Shown: positions 23,041-33,397, counted from the stretch's first letter. The stretch is DNA of 64,000 bases from Viola odorata (GCA_963691705.1 OY829537.1:75661352-75725351); one strand, 5' to 3'. Translations and numbers: made by a program. Notes: generated by a model from the sequence alone, not told the origin.

Positions 23041-23463
23041 CTAATCTCCATCAGAGCAAGAGATATCATAACAATAAACTACATCATCATCTGAGAACGA
23101 TAGCTCCCTGCTGACGGGAGGGGAAGGCTCATCAACCCTTTTTCCTATGCGTATCGTTGATCGGCCTGACTTCTCCTCAGCGGCCGGCATCACCGTTTCA
23201 ACGCCCGCGCAGGCAGGGAGAGCCATTTTTGGTGAATCACGAGGAAGAAGAGATGGTTCATCCCCCTTTTGAACAGAAGGGGCGGGAGAATTAAAAAGCG
23301 GTTCAGACACCTTTAAGGTTTTTTTCCTCAGCCTCTTGCGACCCCGCCGGTGGACGAACGGCCTCCACGGAGGCGACGGAGGAGGATTGTCTGAATCTGG
23401 CAAAGTCGGAGGAGTTGGCGGAGAATCCCGCGCAGCAGTATCCAAAAAATAAGAATCAACCAT
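23041..23463 (-). CDS. T1 antisense gene aORF3, small basic/acidic protein
   Basis: This is an uninterrupted 140-residue ORF from the ATG at 23463. The frame is open further upstream, but similarity to T2 starts at MVDS and the upstream part looks like leader (a CGACAG acceptor-like site lies just before it). It has an N-terminal RDSPPTPPTLPDSDNPP, a basic RRGRKRLRKKTLK block (likely nuclear targeting) and an acidic C-terminus (SFSDDDVVYCYDISCSDGD). T2 has the same plan at 7261-7725. Not recognised as a known family. Intact in both elements, unlike most other frames here. Confidence 0.62.
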   Translation of the reverse strand: MVDSYFLDTAARDSPPTPPTLPDSDNPPPSPPWRPFVHRRGRKRLRKKTLKVSEPLFNSPAPSVQKGDEPSLLPRDSPKMALPACAGVETVMPAAEEKSGRSTIRIGKRVDEPSPPVSRELSFSDDDVVYCYDISCSDGD

Positions 23464-23533
23464 GAGATCACAGGCAACCTGTCGAGAGGAAAAATAAACA
23501 AGAAGATGAACGAAAATAGGGGAAAGGATCCCA

Positions 23534-23540
23534 TTAAATA
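23534..23540 (-). promoter_or_regulatory. TATA-like box of aORF3
   Basis: TATTTAA on the minus strand within CTATTTAATGGGA, 77 nt before the ATG. The context is identical in T2. Confidence 0.45.
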
Positions 23541-23571
23541 GCCAAAAAATGGGGAAAAGCTTTTCGATCAT

Positions 23572-23944
23572 CCGACACGACTCTTGAGAACTGATACGCG
23601 TACAACCTGGAGTGCAAATCTAGATTTGCAGTTACGCCTGTTGGAATCTCCCACAGATCGAGGAAAACCAAAAATTAGCCCAATCAGTTGACAATGAAGC
23701 GGCGGCGCAGAATTAATGCAGAACGGTTAGCGAGGAAATCGTCGTGAAAAAATCGTCCAATGACCGACTCATTTTCAGTTGGGCTGAGGAGGCCTCCAAC
23801 CGAAAAAAGACAAATGGCGCATTGAAGAAGAAGAATAGTTGCAAGTGGCATAATAAAAACAGTTTATTTATTATGGCCTAACGGCCGAGAGGTACAGTAG
23901 CGTAAAAAGAAAAAAGAAAAAAGGCTCAAAGGGAGCCACCGCCG
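23572..23944. other. T1 spacer between aORF3 and aORF4
   Basis: Non-coding. It contains 23766-23785, a near copy of the 19 bases just before the 3' LTR (25122-25140). Confidence 0.5.
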
Positions 23945-24322
23945 TCAGGCGTCGGAACCAGCATCCTCGGATATAATGGAAATGTCTCTCAGGGAGTCCA
24001 TGACCAGAGTAAGGTCAGTAGAGGTGACCCTCATCCCCTTCAGGCAGCACCCCAGCATGTCCTTGCGCTGCTGCAGCATGGCGATCACCACTTGAATCCG
24101 AGTGATGGAGGTGGCCAACTTCGACACGCTCTCTAAAGGACTGAAATCCTCCAGAGATGTAGCTCCCAGCCTGGAATGGAGTGGGGTCAGCATCCCTTGC
24201 AACTCCAAGATGTCCTCGGAGGTCTTGATCAGCATGTTCTCCAGGAACCCGACGTCACCATCATTGAGGTTCTTGAGAGTATGGCCCTTGGAAAGGAGGA
24301 AATTTTTGGTCAAATGATCCAT
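23945..24322 (-). CDS. T1 antisense gene aORF4, 125-residue helical protein
   Basis: A complete ORF from MDHLTKNF to DAGSDA. It is Leu/Ile/Met rich with regular charged positions, consistent with helical bundles. There is no signal peptide or membrane segment. Two Cys occur together (GCCLKG). It matches T2 aORF4' along its whole length, with most substitutions conservative. A TATAAAT box lies 62 nt upstream. I do not recognise the family and assign no function. Confidence 0.65.
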   Translation of the reverse strand: MDHLTKNFLLSKGHTLKNLNDGDVGFLENMLIKTSEDILELQGMLTPLHSRLGATSLEDFSPLESVSKLATSITRIQVVIAMLQQRKDMLGCCLKGMRVTSTDLTLVMDSLRDISIISEDAGSDA

Positions 24323-24377
24323 GATGCAGATTATGAAAGAAAAAGATGAGATGAACTTGAGTGGAGAAAACTCTCAG

Positions 24378-24384
24378 ATTTATA
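24378..24384 (-). promoter_or_regulatory. TATA box of aORF4
   Basis: TATAAAT on the minus strand within GCCTATAAATC. Position and sequence are kept in T2. Confidence 0.6.
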
Positions 24385-25142
24385 GGCTCCGAGAAATGGG
24401 CCTTTTGAAAGAGGAGGTCCTCAAAAGACGAGCCGCACCGTTACCATCAAAGACCGATTGACCTGATGCGGAAACGAGGATCGACGTCAGCGTGCTACTA
24501 AGGATGCTGGTACTCGAGAGGAGTACGAGCTAGAATCCTAGAAAACGCGAAGGAGCGCGATATTACAGGTAGCTCCTAGCAGCGTAAAATCTCACCGATA
24601 TCGCGGGTATCTGGTGGTATAAAACCGCACAAATCGTAGGCAGCCGATGGCATAAAACCGCGTCAATATCGTTGACTCCATGAGCGGAAAGGAAAGAAAG
24701 AACCCGCGTGTTCTCGAAACCCTCTCCCGTGGCGACATCTATAGTGGTCCGTCAGCATCGACAACTCTCCTACAGCACGGACGAGTTTGTAACCTTCTGA
24801 GCGCTGCCGATGACCCAGGCAGGTTAATACCGCTAGGCGAAAGTTACACCCTAACGGTTCCGGACTAGTTAGTGGCGTCTCTCACTGATTCCTTGACACC
24901 CCATGAGGACGGGTCTTTGGACAAGCACGAAGACCAAAATCCGCTTGCTCGGAGGAAAGCTCCCTACCTAGGCGCTGCCTATCGTTCAATCAATCTTTGT
25001 CGTATCGAAACAGACGAAGAAGCTCGATGATCCTAACAAGCACATTGCCCTAAGAAGGAATGGATCCTCACCTAAGATCCTCGACATGGACAGAGAGCGA
25101 TAGCCCTTGGTAAACACTCGGGCTCATTTTCAGTTGGGCTTA
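24385..25142. other. T1 untranslated region before 3' LTR
   Basis: No gene seen. It contains two GG(T/C)ATAAAACCGC motifs near 24617 and 24650 and ends with GCTCATTTTCAGTTGGGCTTA immediately before the LTR (the polypurine-tract position, though not strongly purine rich). Confidence 0.5.
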
Positions 25143-25725
25143 TGATAACAATTAAGACAATCCTAAGGGCATTGCTGTAATTATGACCCCTGCCAAGGAC
25201 GGAATCCTATAGCCCTATCGGACATCTAAGCTATCGCCGCTAGACTATGAGGTGTTTTCTGGGATGGTCGACATCAGCGGGGGGGAGGGGGGGAGGTCTC
25301 ACGCGTCTCTGCACGCACGGCATCATCCCATCCCAGGGCAGCCACGACACCACCCACGGAGTTATCGCCCCCGGCATCACCATGGGTATCGCCCTCGGTA
25401 CCCTCCTCGGAGGTATCGCCCGTGACGTTAGACCCAAGTATCGCCCGTGACGTCACCCAGAGCGTTATCTTTCCGGGATATCGCCTTTTTCCCCAGATAT
25501 CGCCCCCAGCGGCCTATAAATACCCCCTCATTTTTAAAACATAAGGTAAGCCTAAGATTGCCTTCTAGAACCGCTGCTATTTTGAACCACTTACTGACTT
25601 AAGCATCGGAGTGTCTACGCCAGAGCCCCCCCTCCGGCGCTTTGCAGGTGTGTCCGACGTCAGCTACAGCGACTCTGACCAACAGTAGCCATCGTCCCGA
25701 TCGTCTCAAAGATCGAATCTTATCA
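25143..25725 (+). repeat. T1 3' LTR
   Basis: 583 bp, TGATAAC...CTTATCA, followed by the TSD copy GGACT (25726-25730). It has an intact TATAAATA at 25515-25522. Confidence 0.92.
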
Positions 25726-25730
25726 GGACT

Positions 25731-25786
25731 CAAAGGATTCAAAGTTCTGTGAGACTGATTTTCAGAGTAATTTAACTCAGGGTTTG
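25731..25786 (-). repeat. CR 3' LTR, part 2
   Basis: Continues the CR LTR after the T1 insertion (matches 26870-26925) and stops at the internal deletion breakpoint near 25786. Confidence 0.75.
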
Positions 25787-26300
25787 GATGCTTTGTCGTT
25801 GGAAGGCCTATCTTGTGCACCATCAATGTACTTGCATGATTCACTAACCTTCCTTCATCGATCATTATTGAGTAACCCTTCTCTTTTACTAGGCAATGAG
25901 TATAAAAGACACCTTGTGCCATGCTTGAACTCGCTGCTGCCTCTTCTTGTACACCTAACTCACACTTAGTGATAAGTGTTTTATCTTGCTCTTCAAAACA
26001 TGGTGCGCTCGGTGATGGCCTTGTTCCCTTGACTATCTCCGGGTTATGTCTTGGTCTCGACATAGCCAACTCATGGTCCTCTTTTCTCTTTTGTTCCAGC
26101 GCCTTACTAACCTCTTCAACCTTCTCTCTGAGGTGATTAACCAATTCTTTCCATGACATCTCCTCTAAGGTTTCATCATTGGCTTTTAAGCCAACCGGGG
26201 GCTTCCTTGGAATGAAAGTTGGTAGTGTCTCCATCCTCTCGTACCTAACATTCTGCCCTAGCCTCTCATAGGCTCTCTCATGCGCAACCTCCTCATACAA
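25787..26300 (-). pseudogene. CR gag-protease remnant
   Basis: The minus-strand ORF starts MYEEVAHERAYER at 26300. The middle is Glu/Lys rich. The C-terminal part (about 25850-25790) has the protease-type segment IMIDEGRLVNHASTLM followed by KIGLPTTKHPNP, close to the aspartic protease region of chromovirus-type elements, but with the catalytic triplet region changed. The frame then runs into LTR sequence, an artefact of the deletion that removed RT onwards. Confidence 0.6.
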
Positions 26301-26604
26301 ACGCTCACTTTGTGACTGTTTGGAGTGGAAGAAACTTTTGGTGGACTATTTTTTGTGACACTTTGATGACACTTTGGGGGAATGATTTTTGTGACTCTAT
26401 TTGGTAGACATAAGACAAACAAATTGGACTAGATTTGTCTAAATAAAAACACAAACGCAAAGGAAAACTTGATTTAGAAAATTGATTTCTAAACCGACAC
26501 TTTGGGGGACTATTTTGTTTGACTCTAGCTAAAATAACAAGACACAAAAGTAAAGGATAGATGGATAGATACAAAACTTGAACAGTCTTCGCTCCGCTAG
26601 CAAC
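26301..26604 (-). other. CR leader
   Basis: Non-coding leader between LTR and gag. Directly next to the LTR, the minus strand reads GTTGCTAGCGGAGCG, which resembles a degenerate initiator-Met primer site (10 of 14 bases to TTGGTATCAGAGCC by eye). Confidence 0.45.
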
Positions 26605-27930
26605 TGATACGATCCTTGCTAGGCTTGAATCGTTTCTCCTTATGCGATCGTTGTTCAAGTGTGGATTTCCTACGGAAGTACATGGATAAACTCAAACGAG
26701 CGCTGACCCTGCTAGATCGTAATGTCTAGCCAACCCAGCTACGCGGATGAGGATCTTGATCAAACTCCTAACCCTCTAACCAGCAATTGGTTAGCAACCT
26801 ACGCAATCGAACAATGGGGGTTGAACTTTCAATTTACTTGAGTTGTTCTTCGAGTGTTCGGACTCAAAGGATTCAAGGTTCTGTGAGACTGATTTTCAGA
26901 GTAATTTAACTTAGGGTTTTAGCAAAAAATTCTAATTTTATTAAGCCAAGCGGCTACCTTTAAATAGGCATAAACAATACAAGTTTAACTAAGACTAGAA
27001 AACCTATTTTAACTAGAACTCCTAAGTAACTTCGAAATAGAACTTCTACTAGTCTAATAACTGTAAAAACTAATTAATAAATACAAATAAAGCCTTATAG
27101 AACTTCCTAGAAGCATTCGCATCATCAGGCCAAGGTTTGGGCCGAATTCTCCAAGTTGCGGACTGCTCGCGTTCACACTGTGCGCCAAAATGTCCACCCG
27201 CCCTAACTGTTGATTGGCTTGTCCGATTGGGCTGAAACTTATCCCATTCGACATCTAAGACCCAAAAATAGTAGGAGGGTGCTCCTCTTCCTGGTCTGGG
27301 CCTGACTGGTCTGAAGAATGGTCGTTGGCGTTGACGGACGCGTTTTGAAGTCCTCATCCGCGTAGGATTGCTGTCAGCGAACATGTAACGAGCCATAACA
27401 AACAAACGGCTCATCCGTTTGATTTGAATTTTGGACACAATGAAGAAGACATCATGAGGTTTTATAATTGATACATATCGCATGATTCAGACTTCTGATG
27501 ATCGAGATATGGTCCGACGAAGTTGTCCGTCAAGTTTGCACTTAGGACACTTGTGCATGCAAAAGTAGCAACGGCCATCTTGCAAGTTGTTCGTCCAAAT
27601 GTCCTCAAACTTGGCAGAGGCTCTCCTAAGATCCCAATCGGTCTTGTATTTATATTGGAACCCGATTTGGAACCTTTCTTCCATGAATTGGCTCGTGTAG
27701 ATGTGCAACCTTGCACTATGCGCCTCCAAGCCAGCTTCCATGTCATCCTTCTCCTAAGGACTTGATCCAGCAACGTTCCTTGCCTAGTTTCCATGTCTAG
27801 AGGTTGTTGTAGCCTCCCTTGAAGCTTTGGAATGTCTTGGGCTCGACGTTTTGGGTTGATTGGCCTTGGTCGCAAGGCGTGTGCGTGTTGTGCGTGCGTT
27901 AGGATTAGCCTAGGGGCTAGGATCGTATCA
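26605..27930 (-). repeat. CR 5' LTR, complete
   Basis: 1326 bp with TGATACGATCC at both ends in inverted orientation and TSD CTAAC outside. It includes the uninterrupted counterpart of the T1 insertion site near 26864. No coding capacity. Confidence 0.85.
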
Positions 27931-27935
27931 CTAAC

Positions 27936-28667
27936 CTTGCAACCTTTGAAACACCCTGTACTAAGAAGATGGGAATTTAGCTACTCATAATAAAATATAA
28001 ACAGCAAGTAGGGAAGGAGAATAACATAAACAAGATTAAATGAAATATAAGAGAAATATATTAGAATAAACCGGTGAAGAATTCAATGGTTCCTTTCTTC
28101 CAAGCTGACGGCGTTGCTCAAAAAGAGGAAGAGAGAATCCCTAAAATTTAGGTAAAAGTGTGAGTATGTCCTAGGACCAGCCGTCCTTACAAAAACCCTA
28201 AAACTAAGCTTAAATAGCCTAAGAACTAGCTAAGGGACAAAATACAACTAAGGAGAGAGAGTGTCAGCGCTTGAGAGGGTGACAACACATAGGAAGGACA
28301 CGCCCTTGGCAGGGAATATTCTGGGATCTTCTAGAAGCGCCTGACATCTTCTAGGGACGCTTGGAATCCCGCATGGATCTTTGAAGATTCTTTTCTCTGG
28401 CTTTTGATCTTTGATCTGATGTAGATATGTCAAGGGCATAAGACTGCTCACTGGTCCGGTTATCGTCGAGGGCACGATGACGTATCGATCTTCTAGGCCT
28501 CGATGCTATAAAGTTCCAGAAATCCTTCAAAAAATGCTCGCTTTCGCTCTTTTCTTCCTTAAAGCACTAATCTGCAAAAAGATAGGAAAAAGGGCAAATC
28601 AGAAGTATCATGCCCTCGAAAAGGCTGAAATAAATGGGGAAAAACCTATACTAAAAACATGCCATCA
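27936..28667 (-). repeat. Athila A LTR, proximal part
   Basis: On the minus strand it starts TGATGGCATG at 28667, directly after GTGTGGGGATGTT, the same polypurine context as the B 3' LTR. It runs to the CR insertion and resumes at 9450. The part near 28200-27940 aligns with the B LTR (TATTATGAGTAGCTA, GGTTGCAAG). Confidence 0.75.
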
Positions 28668-29862
28668 AACATCCCCACACTGCCTAATGCTTGCCCTCGA
28701 GAATTCACAAAACTGGAAATCGCCTCAAGAACAGACAAACACAACTAATCAACACACAATTACAAATCGCCACCGAGCTAGACTTCGCACAACTCATCCT
28801 CACCTAGAAGACACCTCCATTAAATCAAAGGGGTAACGACCCCAAAGATTAAACTTTCCCACATCAGGCCCTCTACTAGCAATCCTCACCAGATGCGTGT
28901 TTACACTCACTCTCGCAAGCAAGGCTAAGTGTTTTCCGCTCAAAACTAAATGCACAAAGCACAGCACAAAATCAAACTTGCATATCAATCCGAGTACTGT
29001 AGTACACCTGCATGGGCAATCATCGATCGGAAAGAACAACGCATCAGCAAAAGGAAAGAAAAAGGAAGGGTGAGCTAGAAAAGAAGAGGAAAGAGGTAGA
29101 AACAAAACAGAAGTAAGGAGGAATGGAGAGAAAAAAAAGAAAAAGATAGAAAGAAAAGAAACAACCAGATAGAACCTGGATGGATTCCTTGGCTTAGGAA
29201 AAAGGTGAAGTGGCAAGGCAGCTTTCATCGAGGGCACGATGGCAATTCGGGGGCTAGACGGAGGAATTCATCTTCAAAGGCAGGAGGTTCTTCTCTTGTT
29301 GCTACGTTGGAAGTAGGTATTCTTTCGTTCGCGTAATGCCCCCTCCTTTTATTTTGAATATTTTCTTTTTTCTATGTTTTTCTATTTTTTCTTTTTTTTA
29401 TGAGGGGGGCACGAACCTTTTTCATCTTTGAATCTTTTGGGGCATAAAACTTTTGAATTTTCTTTTAGCTTTTGCTCTAGATCTGCTTCCAGCATCGATG
29501 GTCGACTTCTTCGGATTCCCCACACTTGAACTTTTCTGGGGCTCGATTCTTTTTAGAATGGACTAGGGCTGAAGAATTTTGCTTTTCTTGCCCTAGATCT
29601 CTACTTTCTGCGCTGAAGTCTTAACTTCCTTTGCTTCCCCACACTTGGTCTCCTTTGCACATCCTTTGAATGTCTAGCCCTCGACGATTCCCTCAACAAT
29701 CACTGCCTTACCTGCCAAGGAAAAAGATCAAGGAAAAAAGTTCGAATGGTCAGGAAAGAATATGGAAAAAGGGGGTGTCGGGGGCAGGAAAAGGAGTGAG
29801 AGAAAAAGAAGAGAGGAGAGAGAAAAGAAAAGAAAGAAATACGACATTGATGCGAAAACTAG
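28668..29862 (-). other. Athila 3' untranslated region
   Basis: Minus-strand blocks match the B region 53640-55079: TTTTCCTTGGCAGGT, GTCGAGGGCTAGAC, AGTGTGGGGA and AAGTTTAATCT(T/C). No ORF is supported. Confidence 0.6.
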
Positions 29863-30093
29863 TCTGATGTAGATATGTCAAGGGCACAAGACTGCTCACT
29901 AGTCTGGTTAGCGTCGAGGGCACGATGACCTATCGATCTTCTAGGCCTCGATGCTACAAAGTTCCAGAAATCCTTCCAAAAATGCTCGCTTTCGCTCTTT
30001 TCTTCCTTAAAGCACTAATCTGTAAAAAGATGGAAAAAAGGAAAAATTAGGCTGAAATAAAAGGGGATAGACCTATACTAAAAACATGCGATC
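29863..30093 (-). repeat. Athila LTR fragment (first ~230 bp)
   Basis: It starts TGATCGCATG on the minus strand at 30093 and matches 28667-28415. It abuts the hAT gene; CTGCC (30094-30098) would be the target-site copy. Confidence 0.7.
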
Positions 30094-30098
30094 ACTGC

Positions 30099-31260
30099 CC
30101 ATAACTAGCTTTGAGAACACATCAATGCCTCCACTGTATCTTCATGTAATCTGCTGCGATTAGGACTCAGTAATCTACCACCAGCTCTGAAAGATGACTC
30201 AAAAGCTATGGTAGAAACAAGAATAGCAAATATATCTCTAGCAATCGCCTGAAGTGTCGGATATACTGTCCCATTCACTTTCCACCAAAGCAGGATATCA
30301 AAATCTGTAGTTCTTAGCAACACATCCATATCCAAGTAGATATCTAGCTCATTTCTAACAATAGATAATCTGGGCCTCTTTGAAACTCTCAATACAAAGG
30401 AATAATACTCGGACATGCTATCTGCAGGAGGATCAAGATCTACTTGAGTAGAAGACTCACTAAGAACTTCATTAAAACTAATCATCTTGTTCCTATATTC
30501 ATCCACCAAACTATAACAAACATCACAAATTTCTTTAACTTTAGTTGAATATTCTTCCCTATAGATCTTAAAAAAGAAAAATTCAAGAAATTTAAGCTTA
30601 TATCTAGGGTCTAAAATAGTAGCTACCCCCATAAGCTTATGAATCTCATTCCAGTACTTGTTAAACTTTGACAACATGCACGGTGCCATCTTTTGCACTA
30701 CCTCCACTAGTGAGCTTAACCACTCATGCAATGCTAACTTTAGCTCTAAAATATAACTCTATGGCAGTGCAAAACAATTTCAATTTCTCATACATTATTT
30801 TTACAATTTCCTAATCACCATCACAAGGCAAGCATGTATAAGTGTTATCCCTCTGCTTGCATCGAATAAAAATATCCTTATACCTTAGAGCATTGTCAAG
30901 CATCATATAGGTGGAATTCCATCTAGTCGGACAATCAAGAGATAACGTTTTTGAATATGTAACACGCAATTGTCTACATGTTTCTTCAAACTTTTCACCT
31001 CTTTTAGGGGAAGTAGTCCAAAATGCGACACTTTGACGAATCTTTTCAATCCCCTCTTTAATAACCTCTAACCCCTCTCTCACTACTAAGTTCAAGATGT
31101 GAGCACAACACCTCATGTGAATTAAAGAACTAGATAACATCAAAGACCCTCTATCCAAATCAATCAATAGTGAAGAAATTATCGCATCATTAGTTGAACA
31201 ATTATCCACTGTAATAGTAGATAATCTCCTATCTATATTCCAGTCCATCAAGCAATTCAT
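30099..31260 (-). pseudogene. hAT transposase remnant (RICESLEEPER/Ac-like)
   Basis: Two minus-strand frames make up the C-terminal two thirds of a hAT transposase. 31260-30811 carries the catalytic-core segment (CCAHILNLVVREGL, CPTRWNSTYMML). 30731-30105 carries the hAT dimerisation domain, with WWKVNGTVYPTLQAIARDI and the GGRLLSPNRSRL motif. A frameshift lies near 30780. The N-terminal BED zinc finger is absent. The conserved C-terminus ends in a stop six codons before the Athila LTR, so A inserted into this gene. Confidence 0.82.
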
Positions 31261-31660
31261 GTCGGTAGATTTTTTTCATTTTTTAAATAATTGAAAAAAA
31301 TTATTCGGACAAGACCTGTCCAAACCCAACTTTTTTAGATGGACGTGTTTGGTCCATCCGTTTATTAAACGGACTGGAACTACTTCATCTTGTTTATTTC
31401 TAAAACTAAATGAGTTTAGTTCATGGACGTACGTCCGTTGGTTTTGTCACTCAGTATTTCTCTTGGCCCGAAGGTCATGCCCAAGAAGGTGTAAATTGCA
31501 AATAAGGGGTTGTTTAGTTACGGAAAATTTTTAGAAAATTTTCCTAAAAAGCGTTTAGTTGCCTCTGTTTTCCAAAATGGAAAATTTTTAGAAAATATTC
31601 CAGTTTTCCAACATTTTCCAGTTTTTCAAAATTAACACTACAAATTTAGAAAATTTTGGA

Positions 31661-32421
31661 AACACCATATTTGAAGTTTTCCAATATTTTCCAAAAAAAA
31701 TTAATCCTAGTAAATTGATTCCAATATTCCAATTGTTTTAATTAACCAAGAATCCAAACATTAGTTTAATAAATACTAATATAAGTAAAAATATAACTTG
31801 GAACATTAGACTTCACTTTGTAGCGCTAGAAAAAAAAATTAATTTCAATTTGTAGGCTTCCTTTCAAAAGAAATAAAACGGGTTTTTATCAAAAAAATGA
31901 ATTATAGTTTTAATTCGATTTTAAAAAAAAACAAATCTTAACTTGTTTATAAAAAGAAATAAAATTAATTTTTTATAATTGAATTCCTAAATTGTACGTT
32001 GAGATTAATTTTGGAAGAATCTACCGTGCTAATCCTAAATTAATTGTCGTTTGGTTTTAATTGTCAGCACAACGAATTGTTGTTTCCTTAAATTTTGCCT
32101 TAAGCTTTAAAAAAAATACATAAAAATTGAAGTGATAACTCCATTATTGAAATTTATCTAGCTAATTTTTAAATATATATTTGAGATTGATTTTTAATAT
32201 ATTTTATTTTATCCTACCACTTATCGGATGGCTAAAATTGATTCTCACGAAAGAGCAATTTCCTTAACACTCCTCTAGTCTAGCAACACAACTCTCTTGT
32301 TTGGACTGTGTTGATACCCGATTTTTAACACGAGTAATTTAAATCGTTATTATATTTATCCTAGCATACCCATTTTTTTATTATTTATTTTTATCACTCA
32401 TAATTATTGTTAATTATTGTT

Positions 32422-32452
<31 letters not shown>

Positions 32453-33397
32453 TATTTTTCCTATCCTTGTAGTTTATTTTTGCTTCGTTCGTATTTTTAT
32501 TCGAGCTTTTATCGGTTTATCAGACCGTTGGCTCGAACTAAAAAATACAAATACCCATAATCGCCGAACCACCTCTCTTCCTCCTCATTTTTCAAACAAA
32601 ATTTGATAACACGCGACTCAACCCTTCATTTTCAAAGAAAAATCTTACACAAATGGAACTCGTGCCAAAACCAATTCCCTCTCTGCCTCAAATCATTAGT
32701 TCACAATTCCCTCTCTAGAAAAAAAACCATTCTCTGCAAATCCAATTAATCTGTACCAAAATCCAACCTCTGCCAATTAATTGAAGCCATCCTCCTGCAA
32801 TTAAAAAAAACCATTCGATCCAAATCCAATTAAAACCAATCCTCTGCCAAATCAATTCATACCACCTCAACCAAATCCTCTGCCTAATTAATTAAAACCC
32901 TCTCATTAATTAAATCCCTTAGTCTTTCACCTACGCAAACACTCACCTCACGCTCTCTGATCATCGTCGCTCGTCATCCCCGCTCGTCATAACCGTCGTC
33001 ATCGCCGCTCGTCGTTATCGTCTCTATTCATCTTTTACAAGGTACCCTACTGATCTTCTGATCTAATTAGCTTTTTTGTTTGTTTTATTTTTTTCTTTTA
33101 TCATCTATGTGTGTTTTTCTTTCGATTGTTGTAGATTTGTTGTTGTTTGATTTGGTTGTCCCGTGTTTGATTTGATTTGAATGGATTTGTGGACATTTAT
33201 GTCCTTTTTATGGTTCTAGTATTATTTAAACTCACTTCCTAGTAATTAATTAATTATTTTATGTTTTTTTCTTAATTTACTGCAATTACAGTCGTCATAT
33301 ATTGTTATTTTGGTAATTATAAGAAATATTTTAGGAATATAAAGGAAAAATGATATTTTGAATGTCACCTCTTAAGTTATAATGATTGATGATTTAG
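31661..33397 (+). other. PIF 5' non-coding region
   Basis: AT rich. It has a (TTA)n microsatellite at 32427-32453. TGTTGATACCCG at 32312 recalls the end of LTR D. A candidate 5'-UTR intron runs from GTACCC (33041) to TTTAG (33396), just before the ORF1 ATG. Confidence 0.4.

Larger units (their letters stand above)
9711..25725 (+). mobile_element. Complete Tat-type Ty3/gypsy element T1 with antisense gene cassette
   Basis: LTRs at 9711-10300 and 25143-25725 are about 97% alike by eye and are flanked by GGACT on both sides (9706-9710, 25726-25730). The sense strand carries gag, protease, RT, two RNase H domains and integrase without a chromodomain, which is diagnostic of the Tat lineage. Between integrase and the 3' LTR lie a tandem-repeat block and four antisense genes. 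At 16,015 bp it is complete in structure, but stops and frameshifts in gag-pol and some antisense genes make it non-autonomous now. Confidence 0.92.
9451..27930 (-). mobile_element. Chromovirus-type Ty3/gypsy remnant (CR), split by T1
   Basis: Both outer ends are TGATACGATCC inverted repeats, and CTAAC flanks both sides (9446-9450, 27931-27935). On the minus strand the order is 5' LTR (27930-26605), gag-protease remnant (26300-25787), then a truncated 3' LTR (25786-25731 plus 9710-9451) interrupted by T1. RT, RNase H and integrase are deleted. Confidence 0.8.

Noticed and set aside
25599..26300. One continuous 233-residue gene
   Set aside because: The C-terminal third reads through LTR sequences. 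Only the part from 26300 to about 25787 is gag-protease.
28040..30100. Separate protein-coding gene between the LTR copies
   Set aside because: The ORFs here are short and unconserved; the sequence aligns with the Athila 3' untranslated region.
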